NCBI GenBank assembly: GCA_946629635.1
Contig: CAMOYA010000001.1
Coordinates: 1-64,000 of the forward strand
Length of the DNA stretch: 64,000 bases
Reading direction: 5' to 3'
From: an uncultured Clostridia bacterium
GTDB lineage: Bacteria; Bacillota; Clostridia; Christensenellales; Aristaeellaceae
Shown: positions 7,574 to 17,454 of the stretch, piece after piece
Position numbering within the stretch: position 1 is the first letter of the stretch
Layout of the letters: each line of letters starts with the position of its first letter
Program-made: the position numbers and the translations under genes
The notes under the pieces: generated by a model
The model's input: only the letters and a program-made list of their open reading frames with translations
Told to the model about the DNA's origin: nothing
The model's database searches: none

Positions 7574-7931
7574 GATGATCCTCCAGCGGTGAAGTCAGAG
7601 AACCGTCCGTTGAGGCCAGCGCTTCCTTCTGTTTGCGAAGCTCCTTCCGGCGGGCTTTCAGCTCAGCGATCTCCGCCTCCGCCCGGGCGGCCTGCGGAGC
7701 GAGTTCCTCCATGCGCTCCCTTACGGAAGGAAGTTCGGCCTGCACCTGGGCATATTCGGCCTCCTGCTTTCTTTCCCTTCCCTGACTGGTTTCGAGGGAG
7801 AGATGTGCATCGGTGATGGAGAAGCGGATGGAGGCGTATGAAGGGATATACCAGGCCAGGAAAGCCGCAAAAAGGAAGAGCACGATAGGAAAAACGCAGA
7901 AAGGCCAGCGGGGACGAACGGATGAATTCAT
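7566..7931 (-). CDS. Small bitopic coiled-coil membrane protein (first of pair)
   Basis: This 121-residue protein has a short basic N-terminus, one membrane segment (about residues 10-29), an aromatic stalk, and an extracytoplasmic coiled coil rich in Glu, Ala, Arg and Gln (about 45-105). The ATG overlaps the stop of the upstream hydrolase (TGATG), and its 3' end overlaps the next coiled-coil gene. The two neighbours share topology but little obvious sequence, as FtsL and FtsB/DivIC do. Function is unknown; an envelope complex with RodA or PBP2 is a hypothesis. Confidence 0.65.
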   Translation of the reverse strand: MNSSVRPRWPFCVFPIVLFLFAAFLAWYIPSYASIRFSITDAHLSLETSQGRERKQEAEYAQVQAELPSVRERMEELAPQAARAEAEIAELKARRKELRKQKEALASTDGSLTSPLEDHHE

Positions 7932-8923
7932 CAGTCAGGCGCTCCTTTCAGGAAAGAGAGAATGCGGTGCCACCAGGGGAACAGCACGTCATTGGTGGAA
8001 CGGTATATTTCATGGCGTGACCCGGGAACGAAGAGGTGCTGCCCCTTCGGGACGCGGGAAATAAACGCCTTCTGAGGGCCGGGAAGCACGCTGAAATCCC
8101 GGTCGGCCGTCGAGAGAAGAACCGGGCAGCGGATCGACTCGGGAGCACCGGGAGCGAGAATCCGCCGGGTGACGGAAACCGACTGGGCGACCCAGCCGTA
8201 GCTCGGGACGGAGTTCTGGAATTCCGGGCGGGAGGCTTTGACCTCGTCGTACCAGGCAAAGCGGGCGGCATCCGTGGCACAGGAGGTCTCAAAATCCTCC
8301 GGTCCGGCATAGGGCTTCATGAAGAAGGGATTCCGTCTGCCTCTGCCAAACAGGATTGCGGTGCGGCAGACGGCGGAGGAGAGAAAAGCCGGGAGGCCGC
8401 CGGTATTGGGGGCAATCATCGGGGCGCACAGAGCTGCGGCGGAAAAAAGATCGGGCTCCTGCTCGAGAAAGAGGGAAGCGATGGCACCGCCCATGGAATG
8501 CGCGAACAGCACATATGGCCCCGGCATGCCGGGCAGGATCCCGCTGCAGAGGATCTTCATGTCCTCCACGTATTCATCGAAGGCATCGACATGGGTGACG
8601 GAGGGATCGGGAATCCCCTCTGCCCGATATGAACGTCCGTGTCCGCGCTGATCCCATGCAACAACGCAGAAGCCGTTCCTGAGAAGCGAGTGGATCAGCT
8701 CCTGATATTTGAACGCATTTTCGGTGAAACCGTGAACGATCAGGGCCGTGGCGATGGGCGCCTCCGCAGGGTATGAGACGGTGTACAGCGGCGCATCCCC
8801 CGCGCCCGGAACCGTCCTGAGCTGCTGGATTGTTTCAAGCCAGGGAATCACATCCTGATTCATTACCCCTGCATAATCGGGGGAAGCGACAAGATAATCC
8901 TCGTTAAAATCGGAACGGTTCAT
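7931..8923 (-). CDS. Alpha/beta hydrolase (monoacylglycerol-lipase / lysophospholipase type)
   Basis: This 330-residue serine hydrolase of the alpha/beta fold has an oxyanion HGF motif in IVHGFTENAFKYQ. Its nucleophile serine lies in AHSMGGA (about residue 143), a variant of GxSxG in which Ala replaces the first Gly. The acid is probably in STADRDF, and the His in PGSRHEIY near the C-terminus. WDQRGHGRS is typical of the Hydrolase_4 / monoglyceride lipase group. No signal peptide is visible, so it is cytoplasmic or membrane-peripheral. It follows rodA by 10 bases. Lipid turnover linked to envelope growth is possible but unproven. Confidence 0.8.
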   Translation of the reverse strand: MNRSDFNEDYLVASPDYAGVMNQDVIPWLETIQQLRTVPGAGDAPLYTVSYPAEAPIATALIVHGFTENAFKYQELIHSLLRNGFCVVAWDQRGHGRSYRAEGIPDPSVTHVDAFDEYVEDMKILCSGILPGMPGPYVLFAHSMGGAIASLFLEQEPDLFSAAALCAPMIAPNTGGLPAFLSSAVCRTAILFGRGRRNPFFMKPYAGPEDFETSCATDAARFAWYDEVKASRPEFQNSVPSYGWVAQSVSVTRRILAPGAPESIRCPVLLSTADRDFSVLPGPQKAFISRVPKGQHLFVPGSRHEIYRSTNDVLFPWWHRILSFLKGAPD

Positions 8924-8933
8924 AGATTCCTCC

Positions 8934-10160
8934 TCAGTAGGATCTGGTGCGGAAGTGCCCGCGGAAGCGATAGGGGTTGTGCATGAGCTGCGGTGTATTG
9001 ACCGGCACGGAAAGGGAACGGTTGCGGGTGACGTTGAGGACGAGTCCGACGCCGCCCATGTTGGTCATCATGTTGGATCCGCCGTAGGAGAGAAAGGGGA
9101 GCGGTATGCCGGTGATGGGCATGAGCCCCAGAGTCATGGCAATGTTTTCGAGCACATGGAAAAGAAGCATGCCCATGACGCCGATGATGATGAGCCGGCC
9201 AAACTTGTCCCGCGTATAAAAGGCGAGATACAGCATGCGCAGCAGGATCAGAAAATAACCGACGAGCACGGCGACGCACCCGATGAAACCCCAGGTTTCT
9301 CCGATCGTGGCATAGATAAAGTCCGTCCAGTCGGCAGGAACATAGTTCAGCTGGCTGATGGCGCCCTGGACGAACATCCCGTTCCCGCTCATGCCGCCGG
9401 AGCCGATGGCCATCCGGGACATGGTCTGCTGATAGGCGTCGGAGGAGGAATAGAGCTCCGGGTTGAGCCATCCGGCGATGCGCGCGAGCCGGTAGTCGGT
9501 GGAGCCGGTGGCGACCATGAACCCGTAGAGGGAGAGCACGCCAAGGGTGGCGATGGCGGCCAGAATGGAGAGGGTTTTCATGGAAACGTTGGCAAAATAC
9601 ATCATCACGGCAAACATGAAGATGATCACCAGCAGGGATCCTGTTTCACCCTCGAGCAGAATGACCACGCCCGGGACGATCACCAGCATGAAGGTGCGGA
9701 TGAAGGACCGTCGGTCGGAAAGCGGCCTGTCCTGTTTTGCCATCTGTTTGGCGAGCACGAGGATCAGGGCGAGCTTGGTAAACTCGGAAGGCTGAATGGT
9801 GTATCCCCACAGAATGTCCAGCCACGCCTTGACGCCCTGTGCGCCGTTGAACACGGTGGTGACGGCAAGCAGAATGAACGCGGCCCAGTAAATCATTTCC
9901 GCGCGGCGACGCAGCAGGTCATAGGGAAAGGCCATGATGACGCCGACGACCAGCGGCGCGACGAGCAGGAACAGGCATTGCCGCGTGGCATAGGAGGATT
10001 CAAAGATGTGGCTGAGGAAGGATGCGTCTGCCGATGACGAAGGGGAAAAGGTGGCGACGCAGACGGCCACGATTCCGAACAGCGACATCGCAAAAACGAG
10101 GGCAATCAGCACGCCGTCCACGTGGGCCCGGCTGCGGCGGGAATCGTCAGTGATTGTCAA
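8934..10160 (-). CDS. rodA: RodA, SEDS-family peptidoglycan polymerase
   Basis: This 408-residue SEDS glycosyltransferase polymerises lipid II into glycan strands during elongation, paired with the class B PBP2 encoded two genes upstream. About ten hydrophobic segments are visible, with the conserved WLDILWGYTIQPSEFTKLALIL region and the late GIPLPFLSYGGSNM motif. The start is TTG at 10160, nine bases after AGGAGG and overlapping the end of minD by 14 bases. Assignment to RodA rather than FtsW or SpoVE rests on the shape-operon context. Confidence 0.92.
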   Translation of the reverse strand: MTITDDSRRSRAHVDGVLIALVFAMSLFGIVAVCVATFSPSSSADASFLSHIFESSYATRQCLFLLVAPLVVGVIMAFPYDLLRRRAEMIYWAAFILLAVTTVFNGAQGVKAWLDILWGYTIQPSEFTKLALILVLAKQMAKQDRPLSDRRSFIRTFMLVIVPGVVILLEGETGSLLVIIFMFAVMMYFANVSMKTLSILAAIATLGVLSLYGFMVATGSTDYRLARIAGWLNPELYSSSDAYQQTMSRMAIGSGGMSGNGMFVQGAISQLNYVPADWTDFIYATIGETWGFIGCVAVLVGYFLILLRMLYLAFYTRDKFGRLIIIGVMGMLLFHVLENIAMTLGLMPITGIPLPFLSYGGSNMMTNMGGVGLVLNVTRNRSLSVPVNTPQLMHNPYRFRGHFRTRSY

Positions 10161-10971
10161 GGGATGAGACCTCCTTCAGCTGGCGGAGGAAGAGCCGGCG
10201 CATGAGCGGCGGACGGCGGCTTCCGTAGTCCGGCGGGGATACCTGTTCGCCGCGGAGCCGCCGGGCAATCCGATTGATCGCATTCCTTGCCTCGCACTGG
10301 TACTGGAGCACCAGCGCGTGGCGCAGTGCGGCGCGGGGGACGGCCGGATCCTCGGGGATTTCGCCGATCAGGTTCATATCGAGGGTCTGTGCCACTGTGC
10401 GGGCGGAATACATCTCTCCCGCGGAGATGAGCCCTTCGTCGAGACGGTTGACGATCAGCTCCGGCCTTTCCTCCATGCAGTGCCGGGCTTCGATGACCTG
10501 GGCCGCGCGCTCCGCATCCCGGATGGAAATATCGTCCGGCGTGGCCACGAGAATCATCCGTCCGATTCCGGCACCGAGCAGGTTGCGGAAGCCGCGTTCG
10601 ACGCCGGCAGGGGAGTCAACGATCACGAAATCGTTCGCTTCCCGCAGATCCCGGATAATCTTCTTCAGCCGTGCGCTATCGAGCGCCTTGGCCCGGGCAA
10701 ACTGGGCGGCAGGCAGCAGGGCGAGCGACGGGTAAACGGGATGATGAAGCAGCGCCTGATCGAGTGCGCAGTCCTTTCCGGCGACATCCACCAGGTCATA
10801 AACGACCTGATTTTCGAGGCCCAGCAGCGCATCCTGGGCACGCAGCCCGATATCCGCGTCAATGATGACTACCTTTGCGCCCATGGAAGCGAGGGCGGCA
10901 CCGATGTTCGCGGCAATGGTCGATTTGCCGACCCCGCCCTTTCCACTGGCGATACATATGGACTGACCCAA
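10147..10971 (-). CDS. minD: MinD-type septum-site ATPase
   Basis: This ParA/MinD ATPase positions division by cycling between ATP-bound membrane form and ADP form. I place the start at TTG 10971, giving 274 residues beginning MGQSICIASGKGGVGKS, the expected family start; it is eight bases after GGAGG. A longer reading frame reaches back into the PBP2 gene but lacks a ribosome site. The deviant Walker A lysine pair (residues about 11 and 16) and IVDSPAGVERG (Walker B) are intact. A basic amphipathic C-terminus, near RRLFLRQLKEV, could be the membrane-targeting helix. No minC or minE is adjacent. Confidence 0.88.
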   Translation of the reverse strand: MGQSICIASGKGGVGKSTIAANIGAALASMGAKVVIIDADIGLRAQDALLGLENQVVYDLVDVAGKDCALDQALLHHPVYPSLALLPAAQFARAKALDSARLKKIIRDLREANDFVIVDSPAGVERGFRNLLGAGIGRMILVATPDDISIRDAERAAQVIEARHCMEERPELIVNRLDEGLISAGEMYSARTVAQTLDMNLIGEIPEDPAVPRAALRHALVLQYQCEARNAINRIARRLRGEQVSPPDYGSRRPPLMRRLFLRQLKEVSSLDNH

Positions 10972-11011
10972 CCGATCTCCCTCCGTTTCGCGTATTCCCG
11001 TCAGTTGCTGC

Positions 11012-13516
11012 TTACGGCGCCAGCGAGTTTCCGGCCGGCAGCGATACGTCGACATTACGCAGCGTCTTCTGCTGCATGTACCATTCAATGAAGTCCCGGG
11101 GCGCCTTGCTCGCTTCGGAACCGGAATACCCGCTGGGAATGAAACAGATCACAGCGATCTCAGGGTTATCATACGGTGCGAAGCAGACGAACCAGCTGTT
11201 ATCCTCCAGGTCGATGCTCGTGACCTGAGCGGTTCCGGTCTTGGCCGCGATATCATTTTTGTACTGCCAGTGGCGGAAATACTTATCCGCGGTACCGCTC
11301 TCGTCCACCACGCCGGCCATCCCTTCGCGGATCAGCGGCAGGTACTCATCGCTGCCCTCGAGTCGGTGAATGAGCGTCGGCTCCCGCCGGGAAAGGATTT
11401 CACCGGTGGGAGAGGTGATGGAGTCGATCAGGGAAACATTGTACAGGTATCCGTTGTTGGCGACCGTGGCGACGTAGCGGGCGACCGCGATGGGGGTGAG
11501 CACGGTGACACTCTGCCCGATTCCGGCCAGAATCGTCTGGCCGCCGCCCCACTTGATATCGTTCATGTAGTTGTATGTATCACCGATCACGGTCTGCAGA
11601 TACACCATTTCCTTCGTCATGTTCAGCTCTTCCATCAGGATGGTGCGCATGTGCTCGAGCCAGTCGCCTTCACCGTAATTGACGGCCATGTCCATCAGCC
11701 GCTTGGCGCAGATACTGAGACGCTCGTCGTCATATTCGATGTTGCGGCTTTTGCCGCAGTTCTTCAGATGGGTTTTGATGGAGTTGAACACGATGATCGG
11801 CAGGGAAGTATCCTGATTGGCCTCGTTGACGGGGCGGGAAGGATCATAGAGCGTGTTCTGACTCCCGACCACGCTGCGCACCTCGCCGGGCAGGTCGATT
11901 CCGGTCTTGGATGTCAGCCCGAACAGGGAGGCATACCGGTACAGCCGTTCCTCACCCAGACGGTCCGCCAGCGTGTAGAAGAAATAATTGCAGGAATGGC
12001 TCAGCCCTTCGATGATGGTCTGGTTGGCATGCTTGTAGCGGTAATTCTTGTTGATCCAGCACTTGGGCGCCGTGGTCAGATCCGCATTGTATTTGGTGAA
12101 ATATCCTTCGTCGGAGATGCGCTCGGTGGGCGTCAGTTCACCGGTCGCCAGCGCGCCCATTCCGGTGACCATCTTGAAGATGGATCCGGGCGTTCCGCGG
12201 GTGTGAATGCCATAGTTGAGCAGCAGGTTCCGCTCATCGGACAGGATGGCAATGGCATCCTGTCCGCCGGCAACCAGCGCGTTCAGGTCATATGTGGGAT
12301 AATTGGCCAGGGCCAGCACCCGGCACTGCATATCCAGCACGATCAGGCATCCGTGCTCCGCCAGGGCGAGGGGATACTTGACCCAGTTCCGGTTATGAAT
12401 ATCCGCTTTGTTGGCCTCCTGCCATCTGGGGTCGGCCAGTTTGCTTTCCTCCAGATCCCGCGTAGAATTGACGTTCGCAGCCAGGCACCGCTCGGCGACC
12501 TGCTGAAAGGCAGCGTTGAGGGTGAGCTTTACGTTGTTTCCGTCCTGCGGCGGGGTGTAGCTCAGCTCGCGCACCACGCGGCTCATCTGGTCGCGCTCGA
12601 CGACGCGGCTGCCCTTGCGGAGGGAGGAATTCTGGGTCAGCCAGTCCTCCATCGAGCTTTCGATGCCATCGCGCCCGATGGTATCGTTGTATGCATACCC
12701 CTTCGCCTTCAGCTGCAGCCACATCGACCGGCTGGGGATGGCCCCGGTGTATCCGATGATCTGGGCTGCCAGCGTCGAACGGGGATAAACGCGCTTGGTG
12801 CCGATCTCGATCGCCATCCCGGGAAGCAGCATGGACTGGGTCTCGATTTCGATAACCGTTTCGTACCGGACATCCTTTGCGATGACAATCGGCTGGCTGT
12901 TGAAGATGTTCATCTGCATTTCGGAGTAGACGGCCATGATCTTCAGCATCGTCTCCTCGTCCGTATCCTCAGGGATCTGGTACCGCTTGCGGAACGAGTC
13001 AATGCACAGGGCGGCCGTGGCGTAATTCCGGCCGGTGGCATAGTTGTTGCTGCGCCACTGCCGCTCCCGCGTCTCCAGCACGCCTTCGGATACGCCGCTT
13101 CCGAAGTTGAATTCCCACTCGCCGCTCTCCGGATTGCGCCGGATCACATAATCGACGGCCATCTTTCCGCCACCCGATTCAATGATCCCGATCGTCCGGG
13201 TGATCGATTCGGTGTACCGCTGATATTCCGCTTTCGAATTCTGTGCGGCATCCTTGTGAAAGGTAACGTTGTAGATCGGTTCATCCTCGGCCATCACCAC
13301 GGAGTCGGCTGTTGTGATGCTGCCGCGCTTACCGCGCAGCGCAATGGGATAGGTCCGCGTGCCCTCCGCTTTTTCCCTGAACTCTTCGCTTTCCTTCAGC
13401 TGAAGTGTGATCAGACCGGATACCAACCAGACAAATATACCGAGCAATACGGCCAGAAATGCCGCGTAGCGCCAGAAATCCGCACGGCGTTTTTTCTTTT
13501 TATCTTCCATCAGCAC
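11012..13516 (-). CDS. mrdA: Penicillin-binding protein 2 (class B elongation transpeptidase)
   Basis: This roughly 834-residue class B PBP cross-links new peptidoglycan with RodA. It has a basic cytoplasmic N-terminus, one membrane anchor (about residues 18-38), a dimerisation/pedestal region, and a transpeptidase domain. The latter carries SIFK (catalytic Ser near residue 444), the SCN triad motif, and KTG near residue 759. I prefer GTG 13516 as start, nine bases after AGGAGG; an upstream ATG (13552) has no ribosome site and ATG 13510 is a possible alternative. It is longer than typical PBP2 (about 630-720), mainly through inserts within the transpeptidase half. Confidence 0.9.
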   Translation of the reverse strand: MLMEDKKKKRRADFWRYAAFLAVLLGIFVWLVSGLITLQLKESEEFREKAEGTRTYPIALRGKRGSITTADSVVMAEDEPIYNVTFHKDAAQNSKAEYQRYTESITRTIGIIESGGGKMAVDYVIRRNPESGEWEFNFGSGVSEGVLETRERQWRSNNYATGRNYATAALCIDSFRKRYQIPEDTDEETMLKIMAVYSEMQMNIFNSQPIVIAKDVRYETVIEIETQSMLLPGMAIEIGTKRVYPRSTLAAQIIGYTGAIPSRSMWLQLKAKGYAYNDTIGRDGIESSMEDWLTQNSSLRKGSRVVERDQMSRVVRELSYTPPQDGNNVKLTLNAAFQQVAERCLAANVNSTRDLEESKLADPRWQEANKADIHNRNWVKYPLALAEHGCLIVLDMQCRVLALANYPTYDLNALVAGGQDAIAILSDERNLLLNYGIHTRGTPGSIFKMVTGMGALATGELTPTERISDEGYFTKYNADLTTAPKCWINKNYRYKHANQTIIEGLSHSCNYFFYTLADRLGEERLYRYASLFGLTSKTGIDLPGEVRSVVGSQNTLYDPSRPVNEANQDTSLPIIVFNSIKTHLKNCGKSRNIEYDDERLSICAKRLMDMAVNYGEGDWLEHMRTILMEELNMTKEMVYLQTVIGDTYNYMNDIKWGGGQTILAGIGQSVTVLTPIAVARYVATVANNGYLYNVSLIDSITSPTGEILSRREPTLIHRLEGSDEYLPLIREGMAGVVDESGTADKYFRHWQYKNDIAAKTGTAQVTSIDLEDNSWFVCFAPYDNPEIAVICFIPSGYSGSEASKAPRDFIEWYMQQKTLRNVDVSLPAGNSLAP

Positions 13517-13555
13517 AGATTCCCGCCTCCTTTCGCTGCATGAGCCATGCATGAA

Positions 13556-14140
13556 TTACCGTTTCTCAAAAGTGACCGGGGCAGGCCGGATCACCGTCTG
13601 CTCCGTTTTTTTGCCGAATATCAGCCGGCGTGCCGGGAACATGATGAGGGCACAGAGCAGCCCGGTTCCGACCACGGAGAGCGCGGCGCGAAGGAAGTGT
13701 CCTCCGTCCAGCCGGGAGCCGCCGAGATAGATGTATGTCATCCGTACCGCTTCATACAGGAACGTATTGAGCATCGTGCATCCCAGGGTCCGCGCCCAGG
13801 CCGGTATTTCGCGCCTTTCGCGGTTCATCGCCCGTTCATACTCAATGGTTTTCAGCGGTTTGTCCGCAAAAGCGAAGGATACGAACAGCGTTGTCAGCGA
13901 ATACAGCCCCAGATCCAGGAACGGACCACTGGGCAGCATGATCTGGACGAGCAGTCCATAGATCATTCCGGCCCAGAACGCGCGCAGCTTTCCGTAAGCC
14001 ACCGTGACGATCCCGATGACGACATACAGCATGTTCGGACTCACTCCGCCGAGGCGGATATAGGGGATGATGGTCACCTCGCTCAGATATCCGAACAGAA
14101 TCAGGATGACATACATCCCGCTGCGTCGGGCGAAGTTCAT
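13556..14140 (-). CDS. mreD: MreD, rod-shape membrane protein
   Basis: This 194-residue integral membrane protein has about five hydrophobic segments and the family's early YLSEVTIIPYIRLGG region. MreD is part of the elongasome linking MreC, RodA and PBP2. The start is ATG 14140, whose ATGA overlaps the mreC stop and which has a GGAGG six bases upstream; a longer frame to 14200 lies wholly inside mreC and is rejected. It sits in the standard mreB-C-D order. Confidence 0.88.
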   Translation of the reverse strand: MNFARRSGMYVILILFGYLSEVTIIPYIRLGGVSPNMLYVVIGIVTVAYGKLRAFWAGMIYGLLVQIMLPSGPFLDLGLYSLTTLFVSFAFADKPLKTIEYERAMNRERREIPAWARTLGCTMLNTFLYEAVRMTYIYLGGSRLDGGHFLRAALSVVGTGLLCALIMFPARRLIFGKKTEQTVIRPAPVTFEKR

Positions 14141-15693
14141 TCCCCTTCCTCCTCTTCCCATGTCATTCCTTCGGGATCCGGCGTGATATAGGGCGTCCAC
14201 GTGGGCTCAAGGGTCGGTGTGGGCGATGGCGTCGGCTCTCCCCGCAGGGACACGATCTGATACTCGATCTCCGGCTCTTCCTCCTGCGCAGGCGTTGCGG
14301 ACGGCGACGGGGTGGGCGACGGCGTTTCGGTTGCTTCCGGGGAGGGAGTTGGCGTCTCCGGCTCACCGATTCCCAACGGCGTGGCCGTCGCTTCGTCAAA
14401 AAGGGATGCCGCGATCTGCGGAACAATCGGCGAAGGCCTGGCGCTCTCAAGCGGAACCAGTTCGATTTCCGTCCGACCGTTTTCACGGCCCTGGACCTCC
14501 TCCGCCTTCGGCTTGTATCGAAGGACGATCACGTATTCCAGGTGCTGAAAGTCCGCCTGCGGTTCCAGTACGATATACTGCTTGTTGTTCTCCATTCCCC
14601 GCGTGCTCTCCCGGATCACGCCGATCGGGATTCCCTTGGGGAAGGAAAGCCCGACTCCGCTGGTGACCACCAGATCCCCCGGGCGCGGCAGATTATCATC
14701 CGGCAGGTAATACATCCGGCACATCGGGGTTCCGTCGATTCCCAGCGTTCCGCGGACGGTTCCGTGGTCCCGGCTGGACTGGATCAGCGCGGCGATGGAT
14801 GCATCCGAATCAATCACGGTCCGAACCGTTGCAGAATGCGCCTGAACGTTCTCCGTGTATCCGACCAGCGCTCCGCCGACCGTTACGGCCATATAGTCCT
14901 CCACGCCGTCTGCCGTTCCCTTGCTGATGGTCAGGGTGGAAAAGTAGTTGTTGTCGGATTTTCCGATGACCGTGGCAACGATGGGGCGCATCTCGCGGTT
15001 GGCGCGGATTTCATCGCTCAGATCCTCGTACTGGCTCAGCGTCCGCTCCAGTTCATCCGCCAGCATGGCGCGATAAGTCAGCTGCTCGTTTTCCGCCACG
15101 ACGGCGTTGTATGCGGCTTCAATGTTGGCCCTGAGCTTCATTCCCCGAAAATATCCGGCAACGGCTTCCGTAAGCCCGGAGAAAAAGCTCTGCACCGGAG
15201 TTACCGCCGAGCTGATGGCGCTTTCCGGCGCTCCCAGAATTCCGACCTCCGGCATGATCCGATGGAAGATGTAGGCACCGACGAAGGCGATCAGGATCGC
15301 TGTGATCCCTCCCAGAATGAGAATCCGGATCCGCCGATGCTCCCGGAGCCCCTTCCGGCGACCTTCCGTCTCGATGGGCTGCAGATCGTTATCCAGCATG
15401 ATCCCGCCGCTGTATACCTTTCGCCCTTCGGCTTTTTCTGCCTGCTCCTGAGAAAGGTCTTCCGCTCCGTCCGCCGCGTCCGTCGAAGCGCTTTCTTCTT
15501 CGGAATCAACCCCGTATGCGTCACGCTGAACGGGCGTTTTTCCTTTCCGGATCTTCCGGATCGCTTCCTCCGGCGTATCGGAGACGGCGGACAGGGTATC
15601 CGTGCCTTCCTCCGGCTCGTCGTAAATGAAATCGTCCACAGCCACGGGGCGCTCGACCGCCTCGGTCTTTTTCCTGCGACGCAGTCCCGCCAT
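14137..15693 (-). CDS. mreC: MreC, rod-shape protein with long acidic and Pro/Thr/Ser extensions
   Basis: This 518-residue protein is far longer than usual MreC (about 280-330). An acidic cytoplasmic N-terminal extension of about 120 residues precedes the membrane segment (about 126-147). The coiled coil and double beta-barrel core follow (about 165-395), including VTSGVGLSFPKGIPIG. A C-terminal tail of about 120 residues is built of Thr-Pro-Ser-Pro repeats and acidic blocks and lies outside the membrane. MreC scaffolds PBP2 activation. The ATG follows GGAGG and AGGAG. Confidence 0.9.
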   Translation of the reverse strand: MAGLRRRKKTEAVERPVAVDDFIYDEPEEGTDTLSAVSDTPEEAIRKIRKGKTPVQRDAYGVDSEEESASTDAADGAEDLSQEQAEKAEGRKVYSGGIMLDNDLQPIETEGRRKGLREHRRIRILILGGITAILIAFVGAYIFHRIMPEVGILGAPESAISSAVTPVQSFFSGLTEAVAGYFRGMKLRANIEAAYNAVVAENEQLTYRAMLADELERTLSQYEDLSDEIRANREMRPIVATVIGKSDNNYFSTLTISKGTADGVEDYMAVTVGGALVGYTENVQAHSATVRTVIDSDASIAALIQSSRDHGTVRGTLGIDGTPMCRMYYLPDDNLPRPGDLVVTSGVGLSFPKGIPIGVIRESTRGMENNKQYIVLEPQADFQHLEYVIVLRYKPKAEEVQGRENGRTEIELVPLESARPSPIVPQIAASLFDEATATPLGIGEPETPTPSPEATETPSPTPSPSATPAQEEEPEIEYQIVSLRGEPTPSPTPTLEPTWTPYITPDPEGMTWEEEEGE

Positions 15694-15723
15694 CTCCTCT
15701 CACCTCCGTCCTGCCTGATGATG

Positions 15724-16761
15724 TTACTGCATTTTCTCGAATCGCTTCTGCTTTCCGCCGGAAGCGGATACCAGCTGGATGTTTTCCGTCAGATATCCGA
15801 TCCCCAGGATACAGCAGTCTCCCGGGTCCCGTGCCAGCAGCACCGGAATCCCGAGGCTTTCAGAAATGTACCGATCCAGCGCGAACAGCCTCGCTCCGTC
15901 CCCGGTCAGATGAATGCCGCTCTTCATGATGTCCGCCGCCAGCTCCGGAGGCGTCCGCTCCAGCACCCACCGGATCGCCTGCCCGATGGCCGCCACGGGG
16001 CTTTTGACCGCCTGATACGCCTGCCTGGAGGTGAACTCCACCACCCCGGCACTGGTGTTCAGCTGGCTGATCCCCCTGACTCGGACCGTTCGCTCCTCCT
16101 CCAGCGGGAGGGCAGCCGCCAGATCCTTCTTGATATTCTCCGCAGTTGCCTTTCCGACGAGGATCCCGCATTCCCGCCGCAGGTATTCTGCGATGGCCTC
16201 ATCGAACTTCGCCCCGCCGACCGGAATGCTCCTGGAAACGACCAGGCCGCCCAGCGAGATGACCGCCACATCCGTCGTCCCCGCGCCGATATCGACCACC
16301 AGGCTCCCGACCGGGTCGTAGACCGGCAGGCCCGTTCCGATCGCAGCGGCAAAGGGTTTTTCAATCAGATAAATGTGCTTTCCGCCGGCGGCAAACCGCA
16401 TGGCTTCCTCCAGCGCCCTGCGCGCCACGTCGTCGAGCGAGCAGGGGATGCTCAGAATGGCCCGCGGCTTTCCGATATAGCTGACGCCGATCGCCTTGCG
16501 GATGAAGTATTTGAGCATCATCTCCGTCATATCGAAGTCCGCGCTCTGACCGCTGACGATGGGGGCAACAGCGGTCAGCCGGTCCGGCGACCTTCCCATC
16601 AGGAAGGCGGCTTCATCGCCGACTGCGCGAACGCTGTGTTTCGACTCCCGGTCCAGCACGACCAGCGAGGGTTCGCTGACAACAATTCCCCGTCCCCGCA
16701 CATATATGCTTACATGATCCGTTCCCAGATCGATCCCGATATCCGGTGCCCAGAATGGCAT
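15724..16761 (-). CDS. mreB: MreB-family actin homologue
   Basis: This 345-residue bacterial actin polymerises on the membrane to orient elongasomes. The N-terminal phosphate-1 loop GIDLGTDHVSIYVRGRGIV differs from the usual GTANTLVY form. The phosphate-2 region DIGAGTTDVAVISLGG, adenosine-site region and SRSIPVGGAKFDEAI are standard. Length fits MreB/Mbl (333-347). It begins 22 bases after maf and is followed by mreC. With no second paralogue visible, MreB versus Mbl cannot be decided. Confidence 0.92.
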   Translation of the reverse strand: MPFWAPDIGIDLGTDHVSIYVRGRGIVVSEPSLVVLDRESKHSVRAVGDEAAFLMGRSPDRLTAVAPIVSGQSADFDMTEMMLKYFIRKAIGVSYIGKPRAILSIPCSLDDVARRALEEAMRFAAGGKHIYLIEKPFAAAIGTGLPVYDPVGSLVVDIGAGTTDVAVISLGGLVVSRSIPVGGAKFDEAIAEYLRRECGILVGKATAENIKKDLAAALPLEEERTVRVRGISQLNTSAGVVEFTSRQAYQAVKSPVAAIGQAIRWVLERTPPELAADIMKSGIHLTGDGARLFALDRYISESLGIPVLLARDPGDCCILGIGYLTENIQLVSASGGKQKRFEKMQ

Positions 16762-16783
16762 ATCCTGTCTCAGTCTCCTTTGC

Positions 16784-17398
<615 letters not shown>

Positions 17399-17419
17399 AG
17401 GAAAGATGGTAACCTGTGA

Positions 17420-17428
17420 ATTATATCA
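17420..17428 (-). promoter_or_regulatory. Extended -10 promoter for the shape operon
   Basis: On the minus strand TGATATAAT (17428-17420) is a perfect -10 with the upstream TG extension. No good -35 is visible 17 bases before it. It lies about 22 bases before the GTG of maf and would start the ten-gene shape operon. Confidence 0.5.
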
Positions 17429-17454
17429 TATGATGAAGGAAAATAAAAGCCAAA

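Noticed and set aside
11270-13543. Plus-strand open frame of 757 residues
   Set aside because: It lies wholly opposite the PBP2 gene with intact SxxK, SxN and KTG motifs; no ribosome site or known domain.
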